The notes: a model not told the origin generated them from the sequence alone. A stretch of DNA of 17,665 nucleotides from Propionibacteriaceae bacterium (GCA_027346035.1 DAIESZ010000190.1:1-17665); one strand, 5' to 3'. Shown: positions 1 through 8,969, counted from the first letter of the stretch. Program-made: numbers and translations.

Positions 1-851
<851 letters not shown>

Positions 852-855
<4 letters not shown>

Positions 856-1247
856 AATACGAACGCAACGTTTTCGGGTTCCTGCTGATCTTCTTCGTGA
901 TCGTCGCACCCACGTACTGGTTCACGACCCACGAGATCGCCGGCGCCGTGGCCCTGGCGCTCACCACGCTGCTGTTCGCCTTCGTGGTGGGCTACCTCTG
1001 GGTGATCGGACGCAAGATCGACATGCGTCCCGAGGACAACCCCGAGGGTGAGATCTACGAGGGGGCCGGTGAGCTGGGGTTCTTCCCCCCGCAGAGCATC
1101 TGGCCGTTCTGGTTGGCGCTCACCATGACGCTGACGGTCCTCGGACCGATCTTCGGGTGGTGGATCAGCATCATCGGGTTCGGCCTCGGCATGTGGGCGG
1201 TCGCCGGATTCGTCTACGAGTACTACCGCGGGGAGTACGCCCACTGA
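852..1247 (+). CDS. ctaF: Cytochrome c oxidase subunit IV, actinobacterial type
   Basis: This small membrane subunit of the aa3 oxidase is specific to Actinomycetota (Cyt_c_ox_IV family). The 131 residues start [12 protein letters not shown] and form four predicted helices: about residues 8-23, 29-53, 83-99 and 101-122. A short soluble segment ([20 protein letters not shown]) lies between helices 2 and 3 and faces the cytoplasm in related complexes. Length and layout match family members of about 130-140 residues. The start is fixed by a 4-bp ATGA overlap with ctaD, so the two are one operon. It converges on guaB1 with only 43 bp between the stop codons. Confidence 0.95.
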
Positions 1248-1261
1248 GGTTCTGAGGCAAG

Positions 1262-1303
1262 GACGGCCCGGGTCAGCCGTACTGGTCCGCTCACCAGGAG
1301 CGG
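1262..1303. terminator. Weak hairpins at the ctaF/guaB1 convergent junction
   Basis: Between the converging stops there is ACGGC-N8-GCCGT (1262-1280), followed by two interleaved inverted repeats: CTGGT (1282-1286) with ACCAG (1293-1297), and CCGCTC (1287-1292) with GAGCGG (1298-1303). The second pair covers the guaB1 stop codon. There is no T-tract on either strand. A bidirectional transcription end here is an inference from position and structure only. Confidence 0.3.
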
Positions 1304-2745
1304 TTGAGTGGCAGTCCTTCGTTGTACCCGCTGGACGACTGGACGCCCACGAGGGCCTTCTCGTGGAACTCGACGAGGTTGCGGGCGCCCGCGTAGGTGC
1401 ACGCGGAGCGCACGCCCGAGGTGATCCAGTCGACGAGGTCCTCGACGCCGGGCCGTTCGGGGTCGAGGTACATGCGCGACTGGGAGATCCCCTCCTCGAA
1501 CAGGCCGGCCCGGGCCCGCTCGAATGCGCTCTGCGTCCTCGTGCGGTGGCGCACGGCCCGGGCGCTGGCCATGCCGAACGACTCCTTGTACGAGTGGCCC
1601 TCATGGTCGATCTGCATGTCGCCCGTCGACTCGTGGGTGCCGGCGAACCACGAGCCGATCATGACACTGCCGGCCCCGGCCGCGAGGGCAAGCGCCACAT
1701 CCCGCGGATAGCGGACGCCGCCATCGGCCCACACGGACGCCCCGACGCTCGCCGCCGACTCCGCGCAGTCGAGCACGGCGCTGAACTGGGGACGCCCGAC
1801 ACCGGTCTGCATGCGGGTCGTACACATCGCTCCGGGACCAACTCCCACCTTCAGGACATCGGCACCCGCCTCGGCGAGATCGAGGACCCCGGCGGGGGTG
1901 ACCACGTTGCCCGCAACGATCGGGACGCGGTGCCCCGTACGGGCGGCGTGGGCGTCCCGTACCGGGAGCACCACCTGCAGCGCGTCGAGCATCCGTTCCT
2001 GGTGGCCGTGGGCGGTGTCGAGCACGAGACAGTCGCTGCCGACCTCCAGCAGCTTCCTGGCCCGTCCGGCGACGTCGCCGTTGATGCCGACCGCGGTGCC
2101 GATGCGAAGCCGGCCCTCCATGTCGATCGCCGGCTGGTAGAGCTCGGAGCGCAACGCCCCCTTGGAGGTCATGATCCCCCGGAGCTGGCCGTCGGAGACG
2201 GCCAGCGCCACCTTCTGGTGGTGTTCGGACAGTTGGTCGAACACCTCCTGCGGCGACTGATCGGGGCTCACCAGAATGAGGTCGCGGGTCATCACCTCGT
2301 GCACCTGCGCGAACCTGTCGACGCCCTGGGTCTCCGACGGGGAGACGATCCCGATGGGCGCCCCGTTCTCGACGACGATGACCACGCCGTGGGCGCGCTT
2401 CGGCATGAGGCTCATCGCCTCGCCGACCGTGGTGGTCGGATCGACCCTGATGGGCGTGTCGAAGCGGGTGTCGGCCCCCTTCACCTGCTGGATCGCCTGG
2501 GCGACGACGTCAGTGGGGATGTCCTGGGGAAGGATCGCGATGCCGCCGCGACGGGCGATGGTCTCGGCCATGCGGCGTCCGCTGATCGCGGTCATGTTCG
2601 CGACCACGAGGGGGAGCGGGGTGCTCAACCCGTCGGTGGAGGTCAGGTCGACATCGAGCCGCGATCCGACCGATGACCGGTTGGGGGCCATGAACACGTC
2701 ACTGTAGGTCAGGTCGTAGGACGGCTTCTCCGTGATGAAACGCAC
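1291..2745 (-). CDS. guaB1: GuaB1 family enzyme with CBS domains, probable GMP reductase
   Basis: A cytoplasmic purine enzyme of the IMPDH/GMPR TIM-barrel family. An N-terminal barrel half (VVANMTAISGRR) is followed by two CBS repeats at about residues 95-205, then the second half with GRLRIGTAVGINGD, DTAHGH and the catalytic loop GVGPGAMCTTRM (Cys near 308). After the Cys it reads QTGVGRPQFSAVLDCA, close to the GMP reductase pattern KTGVGYPQLSAVIECA rather than IMPDH VAGVGVPQITAI. The Arg-Tyr dyad of the IMPDH flap is not seen. The mycobacterial homologue GuaB1 is, as I recall, an NADPH-dependent GMP reductase controlled through its CBS domain. Start: GTG at 2745 gives MRFITEK like mycobacterial GuaB1 and lies 8 nt after GAGAG; an in-frame GTG at 2751 is possible. 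It stands alone, downstream of the qcrB terminator. Annotation as IMP dehydrogenase is the main alternative. Confidence 0.93.
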   Translation of the reverse strand: MRFITEKPSYDLTYSDVFMAPNRSSVGSRLDVDLTSTDGLSTPLPLVVANMTAISGRRMAETIARRGGIAILPQDIPTDVVAQAIQQVKGADTRFDTPIRVDPTTTVGEAMSLMPKRAHGVVIVVENGAPIGIVSPSETQGVDRFAQVHEVMTRDLILVSPDQSPQEVFDQLSEHHQKVALAVSDGQLRGIMTSKGALRSELYQPAIDMEGRLRIGTAVGINGDVAGRARKLLEVGSDCLVLDTAHGHQERMLDALQVVLPVRDAHAARTGHRVPIVAGNVVTPAGVLDLAEAGADVLKVGVGPGAMCTTRMQTGVGRPQFSAVLDCAESAASVGASVWADGGVRYPRDVALALAAGAGSVMIGSWFAGTHESTGDMQIDHEGHSYKESFGMASARAVRHRTRTQSAFERARAGLFEEGISQSRMYLDPERPGVEDLVDWITSGVRSACTYAGARNLVEFHEKALVGVQSSSGYNEGLPLNRSW

Positions 2746-2821
2746 CCCCACATTCTCTCAGATCGCCGCGGTGGGGCCCGCCACGCGGGATGGGCCGAGT
2801 GCCATGGTGGCGGCGGAAAGC

Positions 2822-2857
2822 GATCGGGGCCGCAGCCGAGTGGCTGCGGCCCCGATC
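2822..2857 (-). terminator. Strong terminator hairpin after qcrB
   Basis: A perfect 16-bp inverted repeat (2822-2837 with 2842-2857) has a 4-nt loop, 18 bp beyond the qcrB stop. On the minus strand it is followed by CGCTTTCC, a weak pyrimidine tract. It should end the ctaE-qcrCAB transcript and insulate guaB1 from it. Confidence 0.85.
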
Positions 2858-2874
2858 AGCGGGTGAATGGTCGG

Positions 2875-4572
2875 TCAGTCGTGGTCGGACCCGCTGGTGA
2901 GCGCGGCGGAACTGCCGTGATCGTGGGCGTGCTCGAGCTCCTCGCGCGTCGGCTTGGCCAGGTTGTCGGCCAGGAACCAGCGGCTGAGCGCGGCCCGGCG
3001 CTTGCTGACCACGACCCCGTCGCGCGGCGGAAGCCCGTTGGCATTGGCACCCTCGGTGGCGTCGAGGACGTCCATCTCGTCGTGCTGGGTCAGCACGAAC
3101 GCCTGGTCGACCGTGATCGGCTCGTGCGGCTCGTAGTAGCCTCCCTCGGGCGTCCGGATCAGGACGCCGGTCTCCGACCCGTGGAGCACCCTTTCCTGGT
3201 CGCGGCGCTGCAGCCAGATGCACAGCCGCTTGGTCACGTGGTAGGCGATGACCGGAGCGACGAACACGGCCACCCGCATGAACCGGGTGATCGACTCGAG
3301 GCTCAGCGAGAAGTGGGTGGCGATGATGTCGTTGCCGCCGGCGATCCAGAACATCGCGTAGCAGGTCATGCCGGCGACGCCGAGCGCCGTGCGGGTTGGC
3401 GCGTTGCGGGGTCGGTCGAGCAGGTGATGCTCCCGCTTGTCACCGGTGATCCACGCCTCGACGAACGGCCACGCCGCCAGCGAGGTGAACAGCAGGCCCA
3501 TCAGCCCGACGCCGGGAAGGAAGATGTTCCAGCTCCAGGTCGTGTGCCCGAGGTGCCATTCCCAGTTGGGCGTGATGCGCACGGCGCCCTCGACCCAGCC
3601 CATGTACCAGTCGGGCTGGGACCCCGCGGTGACCTGGTTTGGCGTGTAGGGGCCGAACTTCCACACCGGGTTGATCTGCATGAGCCCGCCCATGAGCACC
3701 AGGACGCCGAACACCACGAAGAAGAAGCCGCCCGCCTTGGCCATGTAGACCGGGAACAGGGGGTAGCCGACCACGTTCTGCTCGGTGCGACCGGGTCCGG
3801 GGTACTGCGTGTGCTTGTGGTAGAACACCAGCGCGAGATGGGCGCTGACGAGCCCCAGCAGCAGGGCGGGCACCAGCAGGATGTGGGCCATGTACAGCCG
3901 GGGGATGATGCTCGTGCCCGGGTACTGGCCGGCGAAGACGAAGAACTCGATCCAGGTGCCGACCAGCGGGATGGATCGGATGAGGCCGTCGACGAAGCGC
4001 AGGCCGGTGCCCGACAGCAGGTCATCTGGCAGGGAGTACCCGGCGAAGCCCTCGATGAGGGACAGGCTCAGCAGGCCGATGCCGATGAGCCAGTTGATCT
4101 CGCGCGGCTTGCGGAAGGCGCCCGTGAAGAAGATGCGCAGCATGTGCACGACCGCGGCCGCGGTGAACAGGATCGCGGCCCAGTGGTGGACCTGGCGGAG
4201 CAGCAGTCCGCCGCGTACGTCGAAGGACAGCTGCAGGGTCGAGGCGAAGGCCTTCGACATCGGGATGCCCTTGAGCAGCTGGTACGACCCGTCGTACTGG
4301 GTCTCGGCCATCGACGGCTTGAACCAGATCGTGAGGAACACGCCGGTGAGCAGCAGCACGATGAACGAGTACAGGGCGATCTCGCCGAGCAGGAACGACC
4401 AGTGGTCGGGAAACACCTTGCGGATGAGCCCCTTGCCGAGGCGGGCCGCCCCGACCCGGTCGTCGACCCACTCGGCCGCGGCCCCCGCGGAGCTGAGCCG
4501 GTGCGGCGCCGTCGGTTCGTGGGCTTCGACGGCGGACGATTCGGCGGTGGTGACGTCGGCGGGTCGTGCCAT
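2875..4572 (-). CDS. qcrB: Menaquinol-cytochrome c reductase (bc1) cytochrome b subunit
   Basis: This haem b subunit of actinobacterial complex III oxidises menaquinol at the Qp site and passes electrons across the membrane. The 565 residues show the haem ligand pairs: H129 with H143 (in QVHHWAAILF and VVHMLRIFF) and H230 with H245 (in YMAHILL and SAHLALVFYHKH). The 15-residue spacing of the second pair is normal for this group. PDWY (320-323), the counterpart of PEWY in the quinol site, is present. The N-terminal 50 residues and the C-terminal 100 or so are hydrophilic cytoplasmic extensions typical of actinobacterial QcrB; the C-terminus is His/Asp rich (EELEHAHDHG, SGSDHD). The ATG overlaps the qcrA stop by 1 nt (TGATG), so it is translated as the last gene of ctaE-qcrCAB. 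QcrB is the target of Q203/telacebec in mycobacteria. Confidence 0.98.
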   Translation of the reverse strand: MARPADVTTAESSAVEAHEPTAPHRLSSAGAAAEWVDDRVGAARLGKGLIRKVFPDHWSFLLGEIALYSFIVLLLTGVFLTIWFKPSMAETQYDGSYQLLKGIPMSKAFASTLQLSFDVRGGLLLRQVHHWAAILFTAAAVVHMLRIFFTGAFRKPREINWLIGIGLLSLSLIEGFAGYSLPDDLLSGTGLRFVDGLIRSIPLVGTWIEFFVFAGQYPGTSIIPRLYMAHILLVPALLLGLVSAHLALVFYHKHTQYPGPGRTEQNVVGYPLFPVYMAKAGGFFFVVFGVLVLMGGLMQINPVWKFGPYTPNQVTAGSQPDWYMGWVEGAVRITPNWEWHLGHTTWSWNIFLPGVGLMGLLFTSLAAWPFVEAWITGDKREHHLLDRPRNAPTRTALGVAGMTCYAMFWIAGGNDIIATHFSLSLESITRFMRVAVFVAPVIAYHVTKRLCIWLQRRDQERVLHGSETGVLIRTPEGGYYEPHEPITVDQAFVLTQHDEMDVLDATEGANANGLPPRDGVVVSKRRAALSRWFLADNLAKPTREELEHAHDHGSSAALTSGSDHD

Positions 4573-5663
4573 CAGTTGTCGCCCTTCTTGAAGTCGTGGC
4601 GCGAGTCGCGCTCGAAGAAGCTGGGCCCGACCGGAACGGTGAAGTCGCTGCGGGCCACCAGGTAGCCCTCGGAGTCGACCGTGATCGGGAGCTGTGGCAG
4701 CGATCGCGCCGCAGGCCCGAAGATCACGACCCCGGAGTCACCGAGATCGAACGTCGACTGGTGGCAGGGGCACAGCAGGTGGTGGGTGGTCCGCTCCCAC
4801 AGGCTGATCGGGCACCCGACGTGGGTGCAGATCTTGGAGTAGGCGAGGATCCCGCCCACCTGCCAGTTCTTGCGCGAGGCCGGGATCCGGATCGACTTCG
4901 GGTCCATCCGCACGACGATGATCGCGGCCTTGGCGATGGCCTCGATCTTCGCGGCACCCTCCATGTGCGCGATGACCTCGGGCTCACCGTTGACGAGTTG
5001 CCCGATCTCGATCTCGGACGCCTTGATCGGGGTATAGGTGACGTCGTTGACCAGCCGGACGCCTTCGGCCCACACCGTCTTCTCCAGGGTGGCGCGGATC
5101 CGGCTGGGGGTCGCGTAGGGGCCCATGTCGCTGAGGAGCACGACCGCGGGTGCGGCCACCACTCCCAGGGCACCCATCAACGCGGCGCCGATGAGACGGC
5201 GACGGCCGAGGTTGGACTGGCGCACCCCGTCGTCGACCATGCTGAGGAATTCCTCGCGGTCCTCACGGCTCGACAGGATCGGGTGGCGGTAGTCGACGGA
5301 CTCTTCGTCGCCCATGATCTGCTTGGCCCATTGGATCGCCGCGAAGCCGATCAGCGCCACCATCAGACCACCGGTGACGCCGAGGCCGACGTTCATCGCG
5401 TTGGCGTACAGCGGTCCCAGGCGGATGGAGGCCTGCCGGGGCACGGCGAAGTAGATGACGATGACCGCGATCGCCATCACCGGCACCAGCGCGAGCATGC
5501 CCACGACCTGGGCGTACACGCGGCGTCCGGCCGCTGGGTTCGCGTCGGTGTAGCGCTCGATGTGCTCCTCGATCCCGGGGTCGGGAACGGGATGCTGGTG
5601 GTGGACGTAGACCGCCGGGACGCTTCCGTGATCCTCAGCGGGTTCGAGATCGATGCTGTTCAT
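4572..5663 (-). CDS. qcrA: Rieske iron-sulfur subunit of the bc1 complex
   Basis: The [2Fe-2S] Rieske subunit of complex III carries electrons from menaquinol to cytochrome c1. The 363 residues show two helices at about 49-73 and 91-112, then a third at 157-177 preceded by NLGRRR (twin arginine at 154-156), matching the actinobacterial three-helix Rieske whose last helix depends on Tat. The cluster ligands are clear: CTHVGC (C279, H281, C284) and CPCHQS (C298, C300, H301). C279, H281, C298 and H301 should bind iron, with C284-C300 as the disulfide. Start chosen at ATG 5663 because it forms an ATGA overlap with the qcrC stop; an in-frame ATG at 5693 would add 10 residues inside qcrC and is less likely. 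Confidence 0.97.
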   Translation of the reverse strand: MNSIDLEPAEDHGSVPAVYVHHQHPVPDPGIEEHIERYTDANPAAGRRVYAQVVGMLALVPVMAIAVIVIYFAVPRQASIRLGPLYANAMNVGLGVTGGLMVALIGFAAIQWAKQIMGDEESVDYRHPILSSREDREEFLSMVDDGVRQSNLGRRRLIGAALMGALGVVAAPAVVLLSDMGPYATPSRIRATLEKTVWAEGVRLVNDVTYTPIKASEIEIGQLVNGEPEVIAHMEGAAKIEAIAKAAIIVVRMDPKSIRIPASRKNWQVGGILAYSKICTHVGCPISLWERTTHHLLCPCHQSTFDLGDSGVVIFGPAARSLPQLPITVDSEGYLVARSDFTVPVGPSFFERDSRHDFKKGDN

Positions 5664-6463
5664 CGGGCGCGTGCCCCCTTCCGTGCGAGCCACATCGCGA
5701 CCATGACGAGACCACCGATGCCGACGATCCAGCCCCAGAGGCCCTCGGACACGGGGCCGATACCGCCGAGCGAGAAGCCGCCGTTGTTGGGTGTGGAATG
5801 CAGGGTCTGCAGGTAGCCGATGATCTCGCGAACATCCTGGTCGGTGAGCGTGCCCGCGGAGAACACGGGCATCGCGTACGGCCCGGTGCGGACCGCCTCG
5901 TAGATGTGGCTGGCGGTGGTCTGGCCGAGCGACGGGGCGTACTTGCCGTTCGGCAGCGCACCACCGTCACCCTCGTAGTTGTGGCACGCCGAGCAGTTGG
6001 TGCGGAACAACTCACCGCCGCGGGCGATCTCCTCGGCGGTGAGGTTGTTGGTCGACACCTGCTGGGACGTGGGGATGCCCGGGCCGGCTCCCAGCGAGGC
6101 GACATACGCCGCCAGTGCCGAGATTTCGGCCGGGGTGAACTCGGTCTTGCCGCGGGGCGCCTGCGCGCCCGGCTTGGCCATCGGCATGCGCCCCGTGCCC
6201 ACCTGGAAGTCGACCGCGGCCGCACCGACCCCGACCAGGGACGGAGCCGCGCTGGTGCCCTCGGCGCCGAGGCCGTGGCACGTGGCGCAGGACACCTGGA
6301 ACAGTTCCTTGCCCTGGACGATCTGGGAGTTGACGTTGCCGTCTGCCGCCGACTGACCCGCCGGCGAGAGGACGGCGTACAGCCCACCCATGAGGAACAG
6401 TGCCAGCAGCAGGGTGATCGGCTTGGCCACCGGATGCCGCCGGGGTCGGGGGAGGTGTCTCAC
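5660..6463 (-). CDS. qcrC: Di-haem cytochrome c subunit of the bc1 complex
   Basis: This is the di-haem cytochrome cc subunit of actinobacterial complex III. It replaces both cytochrome c1 and a soluble cytochrome c by passing electrons straight to the CuA subunit of the aa3 oxidase. The 267 residues comprise an N-terminal signal/anchor helix at about 15-34, two class I cytochrome c domains with CATCH (59-63) and CSACH (157-161), and a C-terminal anchor helix at about 242-260 followed by RKGARAR. Likely axial methionines are M93 or M95 (GRMPMAKP) and M198 (YAMPVF). The start is GTG at 6463, about 6 nt after GAAAGGG. It lies 64 bp downstream of ctaE and overlaps qcrA by 4 bp, so it belongs to the same operon. 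Confidence 0.97.
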   Translation of the reverse strand: MRHLPRPRRHPVAKPITLLLALFLMGGLYAVLSPAGQSAADGNVNSQIVQGKELFQVSCATCHGLGAEGTSAAPSLVGVGAAAVDFQVGTGRMPMAKPGAQAPRGKTEFTPAEISALAAYVASLGAGPGIPTSQQVSTNNLTAEEIARGGELFRTNCSACHNYEGDGGALPNGKYAPSLGQTTASHIYEAVRTGPYAMPVFSAGTLTDQDVREIIGYLQTLHSTPNNGGFSLGGIGPVSEGLWGWIVGIGGLVMVAMWLARKGARAR

Positions 6464-6527
6464 GGTGTGTGCCCTTTCGCAGGTGCGGACGCGGGTCAGA
6501 CGCGTGGATGGGTCGGGGAGACGGTGG

Positions 6528-7241
6528 TCATCCGAGCAGGTAGATCGCGCTGAACAGGATGATCCAGACGAAGTCGACGAAGTGCCAGTAGTAGGAGATC
6601 ACCATCGCGCTGACCGCCTGCTCGTGGGTGAAGGTGCGTGTCATGTAGGTGCGCCCGAGCACGAACAGGAAGGCGATGAGACCACCGGTGACGTGCAGCC
6701 CGTGGAATCCGGTGGCGAGGAAGAACGCCGAGAAGTAGACGTTCGAGCTGATCGTGTGGCCATCGTGGATCAGGCTCGCGTACTCGAGCGACTGGCCGGC
6801 GATGAACAGCGCGCCCATGATGAAGGTGAGGATGTACCACTCCCGCAGCCCCCACTTGCCGACGTTCAGCAGCCCCGACGAGCGGCTCACCTTGCCGTGC
6901 TCGGCGGCCATGACGCCCATCTGACACGTCACCGACGAACTCACCAGGATCAGCGTGTCGATCCCCGCCAGGGGGATGCTCAGCGTCGCGTGCCCCGTCT
7001 GCCACAGGGTCTGGGTGCCGGGGGCGGCGGCGTCCGTGGTCACCTGACGGATCATGAAGTAGGCGGCGAACAGCGTCGCGAAGAACATGAGGTCGCTCGC
7101 CAGCCACAACCAAGTCCCCAGGGCCACCATGTCGGGGCGGCCTTTCGGCGGGTTGAGACGCGAGGAGGCGATCGGGTGAACCGCTCCGCTGGGCAGTGCG
7201 GGTGCGCTGGAGGTCTGGGAATGGGTGGCCACGAAAGGCAT
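6528..7241 (-). CDS. ctaE: Cytochrome c oxidase (aa3) subunit III
   Basis: Subunit III of the aa3 oxidase, a membrane protein that stabilises subunit I and its proton uptake. As annotated it has 237 residues and five predicted helices, at about 38-64, 90-110, 133-157, 165-195 and 208-235. Family signatures include GQSLEYASL (with E153), TGFHGLHVTGG and YYWHFVDFVW. Start choice is uncertain: ATGs lie at 7280, 7268 and 7241. The 13 codons between the first and last include two CTT, TCA and AGA, unusual for this GC-rich genome, so I prefer 7241, though none has a strong Shine-Dalgarno. First gene of ctaE-qcrCAB, divergent from the receiver/trpD unit. Confidence 0.95.
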   Translation of the reverse strand: MPFVATHSQTSSAPALPSGAVHPIASSRLNPPKGRPDMVALGTWLWLASDLMFFATLFAAYFMIRQVTTDAAAPGTQTLWQTGHATLSIPLAGIDTLILVSSSVTCQMGVMAAEHGKVSRSSGLLNVGKWGLREWYILTFIMGALFIAGQSLEYASLIHDGHTISSNVYFSAFFLATGFHGLHVTGGLIAFLFVLGRTYMTRTFTHEQAVSAMVISYYWHFVDFVWIILFSAIYLLG

Positions 7242-7490
7242 TCTGCCCGAAAGTGACCGGGAGGTCATGTCAAGGTCCATAGAACGCGCACAGTAATTCT
7301 GCCCACACGCTCTTCGGTGCCCGTCGGCGGGGTCGACTTATCCGTCCGGTGAGACCCGCGCCGGCGAACCGGTGCCTCCCGCGGGCGTGCCCTGTCGCCC
7401 CGTGGGCGCTCCGGATGGGACACCGGTTCCGCGGCGCTACGATGACCCGGAACGACGTGGACCACCCAGATGAGGAAGCCGAGGGCGACG
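7242..7490. promoter_or_regulatory. Divergent control region between ctaE and the receiver-trpD unit
   Basis: These 249 bp hold no plausible gene. On the plus strand TACGAT (7438-7443) is a likely -10 box with no clear -35. On the minus strand TACTGT (7295-7290) could be a -10 for ctaE. A 9-bp inverted repeat, GAACCGGTG (7366-7374) and CACCGGTTC (7421-7429), frames the upstream side of the plus-strand promoter, its right arm lying just before the -10 box. Promoter calls rest on motif matching only. Confidence 0.45.
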
Positions 7491-7913
7491 ATGAGCGCTG
7501 AGACCACGACCGACACGCTCAAGGTGCTGCTGTACAGCGACGACCGCACCACCCGCCAGGCCGTCCGGTACGCACTGGGACGCCGCATCGCCTCCGACCT
7601 GCCCGATGTCGAGATCTTCGACACGGCCACCCAGCCCGGCGTGATCCACGCCCTCGAGAACGGGCACTACGACGTCGTGGTCCTCGACGGCGAGGCGAAC
7701 CCGTCCGGCGGCTTCGGGATCGCCTATCAGATCAAGGACGAGATCGCGGGCTGCCCGCCCGTGGTCCTGCTGGTCGCTCGCGAGGCCGACGCCTGGCTGG
7801 CCAGCTGGTCGCGGGCCGAGGGCGTGTCGTCCTTCCCGGTCGACCCGATCCGGCTGCCCCGCACCGTCGCCACGGTCGTCCGGGCCACCCGGGCCCCCCG
7901 CGCCGCCCAGTGA
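7491..7913 (+). CDS. Stand-alone receiver-like (REC) domain protein, degenerate
   Basis: A 140-residue cytoplasmic protein with the alternating strand/helix pattern of a response regulator receiver and no output domain. Visible are an acidic pair (YSDD, residues 17-18) and the expected phospho-acceptor Asp in VVVLDGEA (D66). The other signature residues are missing: the Thr/Ser position in VVLLVARE is not hydroxylated, and the usual Lys-Pro loop reads FPVDP (K replaced by D118). It may therefore not respond to phosphorylation in the normal way. Start: ATG 7491, preceded by GAGGGCG; an in-frame ATG at 7470 is less well placed. Its stop overlaps the trpD ATG (TGATG), implying coupled translation. 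No partner histidine kinase is in the window. Function unknown; possibly a regulator or scaffold. Confidence 0.8.
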   Translation: MSAETTTDTLKVLLYSDDRTTRQAVRYALGRRIASDLPDVEIFDTATQPGVIHALENGHYDVVVLDGEANPSGGFGIAYQIKDEIAGCPPVVLLVAREADAWLASWSRAEGVSSFPVDPIRLPRTVATVVRATRAPRAAQ

Positions 7914-8965
7914 TGACATCACCGGGCGAGGTTACCTGGCCACAGGTGCTCTCGGCCCTGTCCGGACGCCACGACCTCGAGCGCGACGAGTTGCGCTGGG
8001 CCATGGGTCAGATCCTGTCCGGCGAGGCAACGCCCGCCCAGATCGCCGCCTTTTCGGTGCTGCTGCGGGCCAAGGGCGAGTCTCCGGCCGAATTGGCCGT
8101 GTTGCTCGATGTCACCCTCGCCAACGCGACTCCGATCGAGATCGACCGCGAGGGGGTCGACATCGTCGGCACCGGGGGCGACCGGGCCGCCACCGTGAAC
8201 ATCTCCACCATGGCCGGCATCACCGCCGCGGGAGCCGGGGTCCGGGTGATCAAGCACGGCAACCGGGCCGCCAGCTCACGGTCGGGAACCGCCGACTGTC
8301 TCGAGGCGCTGGGCGTGGCGCTCAACGTTCCGCCGGCACGCCAGGCCGAGGTGCTCGACGCCGCCGGCATCGTCTTCCTGTTCGCCCCGCTCTACCACCC
8401 GAGCTTCCGTTTCGCCGGGCCCGTGCGCAAGGAGATCGGCGTCCCCACGCTGTTCAACATCCTGGGGCCGTTGGGTAACCCGGCCCGTCCGTCGTCGATG
8501 GCGTTCGGGGTGGCCGACGTCACCATGGCCCGGCTCGTCGCTGACGTGCTCGCCGCGCGCGGCACCCGGGGCTTGGTCTTCCATGGGCGCGACGGGCTCG
8601 ACGAGCTCACCACCACCACCTCCTCGCAGGTGTGGATCGTGCGTGACGGCACGGTCACCGAGCACGAACTCGACCCGTCGTCTCTCGGGCTCGCCCGGGC
8701 CGGCGCGTCCGACCTCACGGGGGGAGATGCCGCGCACAACGCGGCGGTGGCCCGCGAGATCTTCGCCGGGGTCACGGGACCGGTGCGCGATGTGGTGCTG
8801 CTCAACGCCGCGGCCGCCCTGGTCGCCCATCGGGGCGTCGACGAGCGCCCCCTCGAGGCGCAGTTCGCCGAACAGATCGCCCGGGCCGCCGAGTCGATCG
8901 ACTCGGGGGCCGCCTCGGCCACCCTCGACAGGTGGGTCGCCGCGACGCAGCGCGCCATGGCCTGA
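7913..8965 (+). CDS. trpD: Anthranilate phosphoribosyltransferase
   Basis: Second enzyme of tryptophan synthesis: transfers phosphoribosyl from PRPP to anthranilate in the cytoplasm. The 350 residues contain the family motifs in order: helical N-terminal domain (residues 1-75), the PRPP loop VGTGGDRAATVNIST (GTGGD at 86-90), KHGNRAASS (114-122), the stretch with FNILGPLGNPA (GPLGNP 185-190) and the Mg-binding GRDGLDELTT (DGLDE 227-231). Length is normal. Start ATG 7913 overlaps the preceding stop; GTG at 7910 is an alternative. No other trp genes are nearby, as is common for this locus in actinobacteria, where trpD sits beside ctaE-qcrCAB (Rv2192c in M. tuberculosis, from memory). It converges on the prepilin peptidase gene with 4 bp between stops and no visible terminator. 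Confidence 0.97.
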   Translation: MTSPGEVTWPQVLSALSGRHDLERDELRWAMGQILSGEATPAQIAAFSVLLRAKGESPAELAVLLDVTLANATPIEIDREGVDIVGTGGDRAATVNISTMAGITAAGAGVRVIKHGNRAASSRSGTADCLEALGVALNVPPARQAEVLDAAGIVFLFAPLYHPSFRFAGPVRKEIGVPTLFNILGPLGNPARPSSMAFGVADVTMARLVADVLAARGTRGLVFHGRDGLDELTTTTSSQVWIVRDGTVTEHELDPSSLGLARAGASDLTGGDAAHNAAVAREIFAGVTGPVRDVVLLNAAAALVAHRGVDERPLEAQFAEQIARAAESIDSGAASATLDRWVAATQRAMA

Positions 8966-8969
8966 CGGC

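Noticed and set aside
2863..5816. Long plus-strand open frames opposite qcrB and qcrA
   Set aside because: The minus strand carries unmistakable cytochrome b and Rieske motifs; the plus frames are His/Asp/Gln-rich shadows.
7268..7273. Perfect TTGACA (minus strand) upstream of ctaE as a -35 box
   Set aside because: No TANNNT -10 follows at 15-19 bp; it lies just before or within the possible ctaE start.
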